DNA from: Pacificitalea sp040119125
Lineage (GTDB): Bacteria; Pseudomonadota; Alphaproteobacteria; Rhodobacterales; Rhodobacteraceae
Length of the DNA stretch: 64,000 nucleotides
Direction: 5' to 3'
Assembly: GCA_040119125.1 (NCBI GenBank)
Contig: JBEDTR010000001.1
Location: 310,001-374,000, forward strand
Shown: piece by piece, positions 25,764 to 34,392 of the stretch
How positions within the stretch are numbered: the stretch's first letter is position 1
Layout of the letters: each line of letters begins with the position of its first letter
Notes under the pieces: generated by a model
Database searches by the model: none
Seen by the model: the letters and a program-made list of their open reading frames with translations, nothing else
What the model was told of the DNA's origin: nothing
Program-made: the position numbers and the translations under genes

Positions 25764-28265
25764 TCACTTGAGCGAGCGCTCGACTTCCTCACGCTCGAAG
25801 ATCTCGATGACGTCGCCGGGGCGGACATCTTCGTGGTTCTCGAACGCCATGCCGCATTCCTGACCCGACTGCACTTCGGACACTTCGTCCTTGAAGCGCT
25901 TGAGCGTCTTCAGCGTGCCTTCGTGGATCACCACGTTGTCGCGCAGCAGACGCACACCAGCCGAGCGGCGGGCGATGCCTTCGGTAACCAGACAGCCAGC
26001 GACCTTGCCGACGTTGGAGACCTTGAAGACCTCCTTGATCTGCGCGTAGCCGATGAAGTTCTCGCGGATTTCGTTCGACAGCAGGCCAGAGGCTGCGGCT
26101 TTCACGTCGTCCACGAGGTCGTAGATCACCGAATAGTAGCGGATCTCCACGCCCTTCTGGTTGGCGGCGGCACGGGCCGGCGCATTGGCCCGCACGTTAA
26201 AGCCGATGACCGGTGCGTTCGATGCTTCGGCCAGGCCGATATCGGATTCGGTGATCGCACCCACCCCGTAATGGAGCACGCGGACCCGCACCTCGTCGTT
26301 GCCGATCTTTTCCATCGCCTGAACGATCGCCTCGGCAGAGCCCTGCACGTCGGCTTTCATCAGGATCGGAAGCTCGGCCACGCTTTCATCGGCTTTGGCT
26401 TTCGCCAGCAGCTGATCGAGCGTCGTCGCAGCACCGGCAGCGGCGCGTTTGTTCTTGGCGGCGTGCTCGCGGTATTCAGCGATTTCGCGGGCCTGCGCTT
26501 CGGTTTCGACGACGTTCAGAACGTCGCCAGCCTCAGGCGTGCCGTTGATGCCGAGCACCTCGACCGGAACCGAAGGTCCGGCTTCTTCGACGCGGTCACC
26601 CTTGTCGTCGATCAGCGCGCGCACTTTGCCCCACTGTTCGCCGACGACAAAGATGTCGCCGCGACGCAGGGTGCCGTTTTGCACCAGAACCGTGGCCACG
26701 GGACCGCGACCCACATCCAGCTTCGCCTCGATCACGGCGCCTTGGGCGGCGCGGTCGGGGTTGGCTTTCAATTCGAGGATCTCGGATTGCAGCGCGATGC
26801 TTTCCAGCAGTTCGTCGAGCCCTTTGCCAGTGATGGCGGAGACTTCGACATCCTGCACGTCGCCGGACATCTTCTCGACGATCACTTCATGCTGCAGCAG
26901 ATCGGTCCGCACCTTGTCGGGATTGGCCGAAGGCTTGTCGCATTTGTTGATCGCCACGATCATCGGCACACCGGCTGCCTTGGCGTGATGGATGGCTTCG
27001 ATGGTCTGCGGCATGACCGCATCATCTGCTGCCACCACCAGAACCACGATATCCGTCACCTGCGCGCCACGGGCCCGCATGGAGGTGAAGGCCGCGTGGC
27101 CGGGCGTGTCGAGGAAGCTCAGCACAGCGCCGCTTTCGGTCGTGACCTGATAGGCGCCGATATGCTGGGTGATGCCACCGGCCTCGCCTGCCACAACTTT
27201 CGCGTTGCGGATTGCGTCCAGCAACGAGGTCTTGCCGTGGTCGACGTGACCCATGATCGTGATCACCGGCGGGCGGGATTTCAGATCCTGAGCTTTGTCT
27301 TCGACCATGTCGATGACCTGCTCCACATCGGCATCCGACACGCGGACCACCTTATGGCCGAATTCCTCGATGATGAGTTCGGCAGTATCGGCATCGATCG
27401 ACTGATTCTGCGTCGCCATGATGCCACTTTGCATCAGCGACTTGACCACGTCGGCCACACGTTCGGCCATACGGTTCGCCAGTTCCTGAACCATGATGGT
27501 CTCGGGAAGCTGGACGTCACGGACGACCTTCTCGCGGGATTCGACGCCGCCCATGGCTTTCTGACGAGCGCGCTCTTGCTTGCGCTTCATCGCGGCCATC
27601 GACCGCTGACGACCACCTTCGCCGCCCGAAAGCGCCTGGTTCAGTGTCAGCTTGCCGGACCGGCGGTTGTCGGTGCGATCCTTTGCGCGGGTGTCACGAC
27701 GATCATTGTCGCGCTCGCGCTCGGTTTTGCCTTTGACGACCTTGCCGCGCGTCTGCGCAGCCGCTTCAGCGGCCTCGGCATCGGCCGGGGTCGGTGCTGC
27801 GGGCGCAGGCTTGTTGCGTTCGGCGCGCTCACGCTTGGCAGCGTCCTCGGCTTCACGCTTGGCGCGCTCATCTGCCTCGGCCTTGGCCTTGAGCGCTTCT
27901 ACGCGCTCGCGGTCCTCGCGGTCCTTGGCTTCGATTTCGGCGCGGCGCGCTTCTCGCTGCGCCTCGCGTGCTTTTTCCTCGGCCTCGCGCTGCGCGGCGT
28001 CATCGGCCTCGCGTGCCTTAGCAGCCGCAAGGGCTCTCAGGCGCCGTTCCATCTCCGCGTCGGAAATACCGGCCGGACGGCGTGAAGGATCACCCCCGGC
28101 GGCACCACCCTTATTCTGGGCTCCGGCCTTGGGAACGACGACACGCTTGCGCTTTGTCTCGACCACGACATTCTTGGTGCGTCCGTGGCTGAAACTCTGC
28201 TTTACCTGCCCGGAACGGGGACCGCCCCGCAGGCCAAGGGTTTTCTTGCCGTCATTATCGCTCAT
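25764..28265 (-). CDS. infB: Translation initiation factor IF-2
   Basis: An 833-aa GTPase that places fMet-tRNA on the 30S subunit. The N-terminus (about 1-250) is a long charged Ala/Glu/Arg-rich helical region (READDAAQREAEEKAREAQREA and similar), as usual in alphaproteobacteria. The G domain carries GHVDHGKTSLLD near residue 342, DTPGHAAF and AINKCDKP. Domains II-IV follow to the C-terminus. Its start lies 11 nt inside the upstream ylxR-type gene. It is the last gene of the rimP-nusA-ylxR-infB operon. Confidence 0.97.
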   Translation of the reverse strand: MSDNDGKKTLGLRGGPRSGQVKQSFSHGRTKNVVVETKRKRVVVPKAGAQNKGGAAGGDPSRRPAGISDAEMERRLRALAAAKAREADDAAQREAEEKAREAQREARRAEIEAKDREDRERVEALKAKAEADERAKREAEDAAKRERAERNKPAPAAPTPADAEAAEAAAQTRGKVVKGKTERERDNDRRDTRAKDRTDNRRSGKLTLNQALSGGEGGRQRSMAAMKRKQERARQKAMGGVESREKVVRDVQLPETIMVQELANRMAERVADVVKSLMQSGIMATQNQSIDADTAELIIEEFGHKVVRVSDADVEQVIDMVEDKAQDLKSRPPVITIMGHVDHGKTSLLDAIRNAKVVAGEAGGITQHIGAYQVTTESGAVLSFLDTPGHAAFTSMRARGAQVTDIVVLVVAADDAVMPQTIEAIHHAKAAGVPMIVAINKCDKPSANPDKVRTDLLQHEVIVEKMSGDVQDVEVSAITGKGLDELLESIALQSEILELKANPDRAAQGAVIEAKLDVGRGPVATVLVQNGTLRRGDIFVVGEQWGKVRALIDDKGDRVEEAGPSVPVEVLGINGTPEAGDVLNVVETEAQAREIAEYREHAAKNKRAAAGAATTLDQLLAKAKADESVAELPILMKADVQGSAEAIVQAMEKIGNDEVRVRVLHYGVGAITESDIGLAEASNAPVIGFNVRANAPARAAANQKGVEIRYYSVIYDLVDDVKAAASGLLSNEIRENFIGYAQIKEVFKVSNVGKVAGCLVTEGIARRSAGVRLLRDNVVIHEGTLKTLKRFKDEVSEVQSGQECGMAFENHEDVRPGDVIEIFEREEVERSLK

Positions 28266-28908
28266 GCGAACCTTTCGTCCTTTCCGGGGCGTTTTCCCCG
28301 TCCATCTCGCGCAGGCCCTTTAGCCTCGCGGCGTCTTCTACAACACGCCTTGTGAGTCCGCCAGCGGCAAGCGCGGCGTGTATCACATGTTCCCGCCCGA
28401 AAGCCAAACCCAATTCCTGAGCACTCAACATCCCCAGGAATTTGCCGGTTTGCCCATTGTGCAGGACAGGTGGCTTCAACTTCGATTTTCCGCGCTCAGA
28501 GCCATCGCTGGCCTGGACGAGGACGGTCGCCTCCCCGGTGAGGAGCCAACCTTTAACCTTTTCATAGCCCGCCACGGCGTAACCGGCCTTCCGAGCCAGC
28601 GAGATCAGATCGATCACGCGGCGGGTCAGACCGGCCTCGACGAGGCCGGGTAAATCGTCGGGCACGATCACCTGTGCCCGTGCAGCCCGTGAAAAAAGCC
28701 GCTTCTGCACGGCTTTCTCCAATGCGGCGGTCTGGGACGTAACCCAGATGCCGCGTCCGGGCAACTTGCCGGCAAGATCCGGCACCACGGTGGCGTCAGG
28801 TCCGATCACGAAACGGATCAGACCTTGCGCCGGGGCCGAGTCGCCGGTGGCGATGCACCGACGCTCGGGTCCGTCTTCTCGGGCCTTGTCACGACCACCT
28901 CGGCTCAT
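28255..28908 (-). CDS. YlxR/L7Ae-type RNA-binding protein
   Basis: A 217-aa two-domain protein. The N-terminal DUF448/YlxR domain has GPERRCIATGD near residue 13 and GRGIWV near 51. The second domain, about 90-190, resembles ribosomal L7Ae/L30e (LVEAGLTRRVIDLISLARKAG). Such fusions sit between nusA and infB in alphaproteobacteria and are annotated as nucleic-acid-binding or RNA-binding proteins. The start is fixed by GGAGGAC before the ATG at 28908. The exact role is unknown; binding RNA near the transcription-translation machinery is inferred. Confidence 0.9.
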   Translation of the reverse strand: MSRGGRDKAREDGPERRCIATGDSAPAQGLIRFVIGPDATVVPDLAGKLPGRGIWVTSQTAALEKAVQKRLFSRAARAQVIVPDDLPGLVEAGLTRRVIDLISLARKAGYAVAGYEKVKGWLLTGEATVLVQASDGSERGKSKLKPPVLHNGQTGKFLGMLSAQELGLAFGREHVIHAALAAGGLTRRVVEDAARLKGLREMDGENAPERTKGSHER

Positions 28909-28933
28909 GCGGTTGTCCTCCGGGTCCCCCGTT

Positions 28934-30571
28934 TCAGGCTTCTGCCTCCTCGGCATCACCTTCGGCGGTTCCGGTTTCGTCGTCGCCTTCGGCGTCGTCG
29001 TCGCTTTCCAATTCGGCGGGATCGACCCAGCCCAACTGGATGCGGGCCGTCATAACCATCGTCTGGGCTTCTTCGAGGGACACCTCGAATTTCTCCAGCA
29101 CACCGTCATCCTTGACACGCTCGCCATTCGCCGTCGTCCAGCCGCCGGCAAGTTCCCAGTCGGCGCAGGTGGCGAAATCTTCCAGCGTCTTCACGCCGTC
29201 TTCGGCAAGTGCTTCCACCATCTGGGGTGTCAGACCCTCGAAGTCAATGAGCGACTGCTCCACACCCAGTTCACGAGCATGTTCCAGCGCCTTGTTGTTG
29301 ATCGCTTCGATATGGTCGCGGGCACGGGCCTGCAATTCTTCGGCGGTGCTGCTGTCGACACCGTCGATGACCAGCAGTTCGTCCTGCTCCACATAGGCCA
29401 CCTCTTCGAGGTTGGTGAAGCCTTCGGACACCAGAAGCTGGGCAAAGAATTCGTCCAGATCGAGCGCATCCATGAACAGCTGCGTGCGCTGCTCGAATTC
29501 GGCCTGACGGCGGGCGCTTTCTTCTTCCTCGGTCATGATGTCGATGTCGAGCCCGGTCAGCTGGCTGGCCAGACGCACGTTCTGACCGCGACGGCCAATC
29601 GCCAGCGACAGCTGCTCATCGGGGACCACGACCTCAATCCGCTCGGCTTCCTCGTCCAGCACCACTTTCGACACTTCGGCCGGCTGCAATGCGTTCACAA
29701 GGAAGGTCGGCTGATCCTCATTCCACGGAATGATGTCGATCTTCTCGCCCTGAAGCTCGTTGACCACGGCCTGAACGCGGCTGCCGCGCATACCCACACA
29801 GGCGCCGACCGGATCGATCGAGCTGTCATAGGAAATCACGGCGATCTTCGCGCGCGAACCGGGGTCACGGGCCACGGCCTTGATCTCGATGATGCCGTCG
29901 TAGATCTCGGGCACTTCCATCTTGAACAGCTCGGACATGAATTCCGGCGAGGTGCGGCTGAGGAAGATCTGCGGCCCGCGGACCTCGCGGCGCACATCCT
30001 TGATGTAGCAGCGAATGCGGTCGTTGGGGCGGTAGCTTTCGCGGCCGATCTTCTCGTTGCGGCGCAGGATGCCTTCGCCACGGCCGATATCGACGATGAT
30101 ATTGCCGTATTCCTCGCGCTTGACCAGCCCGTTGATGATCGTGCCGGCGCGGTCGCGGAATTCTTCGTATTGGCGGTCACGCTCGGCTTCGCGGACCTTC
30201 TGCAAGATCACCTGCTTGGCGCTCTGCGCGGCGATTCGGCCCATTTCCACGGGCGGAACCTCATCCGAGATCTCGTCACCGATCTTGGGCTCGGGCAGAT
30301 ACTGCTTCGCCTGCGCGACGGTCAGTTCGGCCTGATAATTCTCGACGGCGTCATCCTCGACCACCGTGCGCACACGGGTAAAGGTCGCGCGACCGGTCTT
30401 GCGGTCAATCGCGACGCGGATGTCCATTTCGGCGCCATAGCGAGACTTCGCGGCGCGGGCGAGGGATTCTTCCATCGCGTCGACGACCAGACCGGGGTCG
30501 ATCATCTTCTCGCGCGCGACGGCCTCGGCCGTCTGCAGAAGCTCCAGCTGGTTCGCGGAGGTGATTGCCAT
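28934..30571 (-). CDS. nusA: Transcription termination/antitermination factor NusA
   Basis: A 545-aa protein. The N-terminal RNA-polymerase-binding domain is about 1-125. An S1 domain, then two KH domains (including DPVGACVGMRGSRVQAVVNEL and LSLAIGRRGQNVRLASQL) end near residue 345. C-terminal helix-hairpin repeats and a very acidic tail (ESDDDAEGDDETGTAEGDAEE) follow. It modulates pausing, termination and antitermination. It lies 3 nt downstream of rimP. A strong terminator in the operon leader (31234-31257) would make its own expression sensitive to NusA. Confidence 0.97.
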   Translation of the reverse strand: MAITSANQLELLQTAEAVAREKMIDPGLVVDAMEESLARAAKSRYGAEMDIRVAIDRKTGRATFTRVRTVVEDDAVENYQAELTVAQAKQYLPEPKIGDEISDEVPPVEMGRIAAQSAKQVILQKVREAERDRQYEEFRDRAGTIINGLVKREEYGNIIVDIGRGEGILRRNEKIGRESYRPNDRIRCYIKDVRREVRGPQIFLSRTSPEFMSELFKMEVPEIYDGIIEIKAVARDPGSRAKIAVISYDSSIDPVGACVGMRGSRVQAVVNELQGEKIDIIPWNEDQPTFLVNALQPAEVSKVVLDEEAERIEVVVPDEQLSLAIGRRGQNVRLASQLTGLDIDIMTEEEESARRQAEFEQRTQLFMDALDLDEFFAQLLVSEGFTNLEEVAYVEQDELLVIDGVDSSTAEELQARARDHIEAINNKALEHARELGVEQSLIDFEGLTPQMVEALAEDGVKTLEDFATCADWELAGGWTTANGERVKDDGVLEKFEVSLEEAQTMVMTARIQLGWVDPAELESDDDAEGDDETGTAEGDAEEAEA

Positions 30572-30574
30572 TGC

Positions 30575-31150
30575 TTAGGTCTCCTCTTCACCATCAATGA
30601 TGGTTTCAATCTGGTCGAATTGGGTCTGGTCGACCTCGCCGGCATCCTTGCGACTGCGCAGGACATCGCGGATCAGGTCGTCCGTCAGGACAAGTTTGGC
30701 ATCGCTGAGCCAGTCGAATTGCAGGCCAATCGTGCCTTCCTCGATGGTGATCAGCACTTCCGAGCCTTCGACGCCCGCCAGCTCACCCTTGAAGCGGCGG
30801 CGGCCTTCGATCGTCTCGGTGGTCTCGATCTTGGCCTCGTAACCGGCCCAGACCTCAAAATCCTTCAGCCGCGTCAGCGGGCGGTCGATACCGGGGGAGG
30901 ACACTTCCAGCGTATAGGGGTCCTCTACCGGGTCTTCGACATCCAGCGTCGCGGAAACGGCGGTGGAAATCTCGCCGCATTCATCGACCTCGATCCCGCC
31001 TTCGGGCTTTTCGGCCATGATCTGCAGCGTCTTGGTCTTGCCGGACATCAGGCGCACACGCACCAGCTCAAAGCCCATCCCCTCGACGACGGGACGGATC
31101 ACCTCGGCCATGCGGCGGTCGATCTGGGTCTTCGCGATCATGTCGGTCAT
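30575..31150 (-). CDS. rimP: Ribosome maturation factor RimP
   Basis: A 191-aa 30S assembly factor. The N-terminal domain includes VRPVVEGMGFELVRVRL-like sequence (IRPVVEGMGFELV near residue 18), and VSSPGIDRPLTRLKDFE near 84 is the family hallmark. The start at 31150 is preceded by AAGGACA. It is the first gene of the nusA-infB operon. The 5' leader contains the terminator-like hairpin described separately. Confidence 0.95.
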   Translation of the reverse strand: MTDMIAKTQIDRRMAEVIRPVVEGMGFELVRVRLMSGKTKTLQIMAEKPEGGIEVDECGEISTAVSATLDVEDPVEDPYTLEVSSPGIDRPLTRLKDFEVWAGYEAKIETTETIEGRRRFKGELAGVEGSEVLITIEEGTIGLQFDWLSDAKLVLTDDLIRDVLRSRKDAGEVDQTQFDQIETIIDGEEET

Positions 31151-31515
31151 GCGGTGTCCTTGTGTCGAAGCGGTCGCCACGCGGCCATGAAGGGCGCGGG
31201 GGTAACGAGCGTGTCCGACCGGAACTGCGGACACAAAAAAACGGGCACGCGGCCCGTCACACTTGTCCGGTGGAGCTTCGGGGGTGGAGACCGAAGCGCC
31301 GCTGTTGAGCCGCCATATACGCCGGTTGAGGGGGGATGGCAAGCGGGAAGGGTGGGGGCTTGCGAAGTGCAGGTGGCTATGGTCCCGTTCGGCCTAAGCA
31401 GGAGAGGGCGGCATGGTTAAAATCTTCGGCATGATTTCCATAGGATGTGCGGCGAGGCGGCTTGATCGGGCCTCTTCCTTTCGTCGGGCCTTGGGGGCGG
31501 CGGGATCGTGTGGCC
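31151..31515. other. rimP leader and divergent intergenic region
   Basis: This 365-nt stretch between rimP and the hypothetical gene holds, on the minus strand, a CTTCGG/CCGAAG hairpin, the terminator at 31234-31257 and a GTGTCCG/CGGACAC hairpin directly after it. On the plus strand there is a short possible ORF (31413-31523). No tRNA is recognisable, although initiator tRNA precedes this operon in E. coli. Confidence 0.6.
31234..31257 (-). terminator. Premature terminator (attenuator candidate) in the rimP-nusA-infB leader
   Basis: On the minus strand ACGGGC, a 5-nt loop, GCCCGT and then seven T residues form a textbook intrinsic terminator, 84-107 nt upstream of the rimP ATG. No gene lies immediately upstream on that strand for it to end. 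The next 7-bp hairpin (GTGTCCG/CGGACAC) starts within the T-run flank and could compete with it. Confidence 0.65.
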
Positions 31516-31523
31516 ATGACTGA
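31413..31523 (+). CDS. Possible 36-aa leader peptide before the hypothetical gene
   Basis: A frame beginning MVKIFGMISIGCAARRLD is preceded by GGAGAGGG at 4-nt spacing and ends overlapping the ATG of the next gene. The ribosome binding site is good and the start is hydrophobic, but the C-terminal half is arginine-rich and looks unselected. It is a weak candidate. Confidence 0.25.
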   Translation: MVKIFGMISIGCAARRLDRASSFRRALGAAGSCGHD

Positions 31524-32394
31524 TACAGGCCGTCCCGACATCCCCAAAGCGCTTGCCGCGCGCATCCGCGGTGCGCAAGAGAAGCTGCGCGCCGCTCTCG
31601 AAGCTGAAGTATGGTATGAGCGAGACACGCCAGAGCTCGAAGCCCGGCTCGCGGCTTTTGACGCGAACCCGGCGGGATGGGCCGAGCGCCATTATCCCGG
31701 ACTTTCGCCAACCTCCTACCCGGTGACCACTCATATCGCTCGGGCACGCGCTTCACTTGAACGGCGCCGAGCGGCGGCTCCGAGGCACCGTCAACACCGC
31801 ACAGAATGCGAAGCTGAGCTCGTGTCGGTAGAGCGTGACGTGCTTGAGAGGGTGCGTGCCATGCGCCCCACCTCGGGACGGGTCCCGTGGCCCCAGCCGC
31901 TGCCCGATATCGCGCGCCTGCGTAAGGAGCGTGACCAACTGTTGGCACAGGTCCGCGACGCCGCCACACAACGCGCGGCCCGGATGAAGGAATTGCAGCG
32001 CCGAAGAGACGCCCGTGCTGCCGCTCAACGCAAAACGGAGGATCACGCAGCGATCCGTCGGATGGTCGCAAAAGGCCCGGAGCACGTGTTTATGCATTCG
32101 CTGCAAGCCGATGCTGTCGCCCGCGCATTGCGGGCCTATACGGACACGTCATCGCAGGGCGGAGACGGGAGGATCGGCGCTGATCTCGCGGCGTTCGTGG
32201 ACTCTCCAGAATGTCTGCGCGCAGCGGCAGATGCTGAACGGCGCGCTTTAGCAGAGATTGCGCAGGCAAAGAAAACCGGAACAGACTTATGGACGCTGTG
32301 TCGGCGCCACAGGTTTCACACGCCCGATTCTGTTGCGGATTTGGATCGCGGCAAGGATGTAGACTTGATTTTGAAAGGCCGGTGGCGCGGCTGA
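31516..32394 (+). CDS. Hypothetical coiled-coil protein
   Basis: A 292-aa soluble protein rich in Ala, Arg and Glu. Heptad-like helical stretches run over about 15-50, 75-110 and 130-185 (IARLRKERDQLLAQVRDAATQ, then RMKELQRRRDARAAAQRKTEDH). There is no signal peptide or membrane segment. I do not recognise a domain. Codon choice looks a little less GC3-biased than its neighbours, which could mean recent acquisition or weak selection. A competing minus-strand frame spans part of it but has no recognisable features. It ends 8 nt from the convergent pip stop. Confidence 0.5.
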   Translation: MTDTGRPDIPKALAARIRGAQEKLRAALEAEVWYERDTPELEARLAAFDANPAGWAERHYPGLSPTSYPVTTHIARARASLERRRAAAPRHRQHRTECEAELVSVERDVLERVRAMRPTSGRVPWPQPLPDIARLRKERDQLLAQVRDAATQRAARMKELQRRRDARAAAQRKTEDHAAIRRMVAKGPEHVFMHSLQADAVARALRAYTDTSSQGGDGRIGADLAAFVDSPECLRAAADAERRALAEIAQAKKTGTDLWTLCRRHRFHTPDSVADLDRGKDVDLILKGRWRG

Positions 32395-32402
32395 CCGCTC
32401 CC

Positions 32403-33380
32403 TCACCGCAACTCCCGAGCCAACCTTCGCATCGCCCGCACCAGTTCCGCCGTGATCCCCGGCTCGGACAGGGCGTGGCCTGCGTTGGACACCATCCGCA
32501 ATTCCGAATTGGGCCATAGCTCGCACAGCTTCCATGCCGAGCGGGGCGGGCAGATCATGTCGTAGCGGCCTTGGACCACCGTTGCGGGGACATGGGCGAT
32601 CTTGGGCATGTCGATCAGGATCTGGCCGTCTTGTTCCAGCCAGCCACGATGGGTGAAGTAATGATTCTCCAGCCGGGAAAAGGCGCGGGCATATTCGCCC
32701 GGCGCGTCGCCCGTGCGGCCGTCATGCGCCATCGAGGCCAGCGAATTTTCCCACGCAGCCCATGCGCGCGCATGGCGCGTCTCGGATGCGATATCGCCGG
32801 AAAACAGCCGCCGGTGGTAGGCGCCGATCATGTCATGGCGTTCGTCTTCGGGGATCAGGGCGGAAAACCGGTGCCACTGGTCGGGCCAAAACGCGCCCGC
32901 GCCACCGCCATAGAACCAATCGAGCTCGCTCTGCGTCATCAGGAATACGCCGCGCAGCACCATATAGGCCGCGCGTTCGGGATGGGCCTGCGCATAGATC
33001 AGCGCCAGCGTCGCGCCCCAACTGCCGCCGAACAGCACCCAGCGGTCGATCTCCAGCGCGCGGCGGATGCGCTCGATATCCGCAACCAGATCCCAAGTGG
33101 TGTTATTCTCGACCGAAGCATGGGGCCGCGAGCGTCCGCAGCCGCGCTGATCGAACAGGATCACGCGATAGTGCTCGGGGTCGAAATACCGCCGCATCGC
33201 GGGCGAACAGCCGCCCCCCGGCCCGCCATGAAACACCACCACGGGGATGCCATCGGGGTTGCCACACTGTTCCACATAGACGCGATGCCCGTCACCCATG
33301 TCCATCATGCGCTGATCGAACGGGTCAATCGGCGGGAAAAGGTGCTGAACTGCGCTCTTTTGACCTGCGTTTCTATCCAT
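32403..33380 (-). CDS. pip: Proline iminopeptidase
   Basis: A 325-aa alpha/beta-hydrolase (peptidase S33) that removes N-terminal proline. Seen: the HGGPGGGCSP oxyanion loop near residue 50, DQRGCGRSRPHAS, the nucleophile motif GGSWGATLAL with Ser about 114, and a C-terminal SNAGHALSEPG giving the catalytic His. The start ATG at 33380 lies only about 7 nt downstream of a CCTATATAGG palindrome (33387-33396), whose TATA could be the -10 box of a nearly leaderless transcript. It is divergent from ubiG. Confidence 0.92.
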   Translation of the reverse strand: MDRNAGQKSAVQHLFPPIDPFDQRMMDMGDGHRVYVEQCGNPDGIPVVVFHGGPGGGCSPAMRRYFDPEHYRVILFDQRGCGRSRPHASVENNTTWDLVADIERIRRALEIDRWVLFGGSWGATLALIYAQAHPERAAYMVLRGVFLMTQSELDWFYGGGAGAFWPDQWHRFSALIPEDERHDMIGAYHRRLFSGDIASETRHARAWAAWENSLASMAHDGRTGDAPGEYARAFSRLENHYFTHRGWLEQDGQILIDMPKIAHVPATVVQGRYDMICPPRSAWKLCELWPNSELRMVSNAGHALSEPGITAELVRAMRRLARELR

Positions 33381-33386
33381 ACTCGA

Positions 33387-33396
33387 CCTATATAGG
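33387..33396. promoter_or_regulatory. TATA palindrome between pip and ubiG
   Basis: CCTATATAGG is a perfect 10-bp palindrome upstream of the pip start. On the minus strand it sits where a -10 element of a leaderless mRNA would be. The evidence is position and AT content only. Confidence 0.3.
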
Positions 33397-33488
33397 CCGA
33401 CAGGAACAGGCGCCATGACAGATGCGCCTTACATGGACCCTGTCACGCGGATCCTCCGCGCGGCACGCAGCAGCGGGAGCAGATTTGC

Positions 33489-34244
33489 ATGGCCGAAGGC
33501 AGCACCATCGACGCGGGCGAAGTCGCGAAATTCGAGGCGATGGCCGCGGAATGGTGGGATCCCACCGGCAAATTCAAGCCGCTGCACATGATGAATCCCA
33601 TCCGGCTGGACTATATCGTCGCGCAGATTGCGGCGGAGTTTGATCGCGACCCCGCCGCGCCGCGCCCGTTCGAGGGGCTGCGCCTGCTCGATATCGGCTG
33701 TGGCGGCGGGTTGCTGTCGGAACCCATGGCTCGGCTGGGCGCGCAGGTCACCGGTGCCGATGCCGCCCCGCGCAACATCCCCGTGGCGCAGGTCCATGCC
33801 GATCAGGCTGGGCTGGACATCGATTACCGCCACACAACGGCCGAGGATCTGGCCGCCGCCGGGGAACGCTATGACGTCGTGCTCAACATGGAAGTGGTCG
33901 AACATGTCGCCGATCCGCAGGCCTATCTGACCGCCTGCCAGACCTTGCTGAAACCCGGCGGGCTGATGATCTGCTCGACCCTCAACCGCAATCCCAAAAG
34001 CTTCGCCTTGGCGATTTTCGGGGCGGAATGGGTGATGCGCTGGCTGCCCAAGGGCACGCATGACTGGTCGAAATTCATCACGCCGGATGAGCTTTACGCT
34101 CTGATCGCGCAGGCGGGGTTGGAGCCGGTGGACCGCAAGGGCTTTGTCTTCAATCCGCTCAGCTGGCGCTGGTCGATCTCTGACACGGATCTGAGCGTGA
34201 ATTACGTCACGGCTTCGGTTAAACCCGGCCCGCGCGAGGGGTGA
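33489..34244 (+). CDS. ubiG: Ubiquinone biosynthesis O-methyltransferase
   Basis: A 251-aa SAM-dependent methyltransferase acting at two O-methylation steps of ubiquinone synthesis. Motif I is LLDIGCGGGLLSEPMARLGA near residue 63, and NMEVVEHV near 138 matches post-I. The UbiG-specific segments FEAMAAEWWDPTGKFKPLHMMNP (N-terminal, residues about 15-37) and WLPKGTHDWSKFI are both present. Its membrane-associated partners act elsewhere in the genome except UbiA at 49.9 kb. Confidence 0.95.
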   Translation: MAEGSTIDAGEVAKFEAMAAEWWDPTGKFKPLHMMNPIRLDYIVAQIAAEFDRDPAAPRPFEGLRLLDIGCGGGLLSEPMARLGAQVTGADAAPRNIPVAQVHADQAGLDIDYRHTTAEDLAAAGERYDVVLNMEVVEHVADPQAYLTACQTLLKPGGLMICSTLNRNPKSFALAIFGAEWVMRWLPKGTHDWSKFITPDELYALIAQAGLEPVDRKGFVFNPLSWRWSISDTDLSVNYVTASVKPGPREG

Positions 34245-34392
34245 GTCCCCCATAGGCAGGTTCGGGTAGGCAGGCTCCGGTCGCGCAGGCCCCGATACCC
34301 GGTCCCCGCCATTGCCCGCGCCCGCCCATATGCTATGACCCCGCGCAAAGGGCCGGTTGCCGGTCGCAAACAGAATTCCGGGGGACCCACCG

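Noticed and set aside
25833..28085. 750-codon open frame antisense to infB
   Set aside because: It is a product of GC-rich codon bias on the opposite strand. infB is unambiguous; the antisense frame is His/Arg/Phe-rich and has no features.
31234..31257. Terminator of a tRNA gene preceding rimP, as with metY in E. coli
   Set aside because: No cloverleaf, T-loop GGTTCRANNCC or CCA-adjacent acceptor stem could be found in 31258-31515 on either strand.
28748..31420. 890-codon open frame antisense to ylxR, nusA and rimP
   Set aside because: It spans three well-identified genes on the other strand and has no recognisable domain.
31394..32071. Minus-strand 225-codon frame opposite the hypothetical coiled-coil gene
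   Set aside because: It has no ribosome binding site or helical pattern; the plus-strand frame has a more protein-like composition, although certainty is limited.
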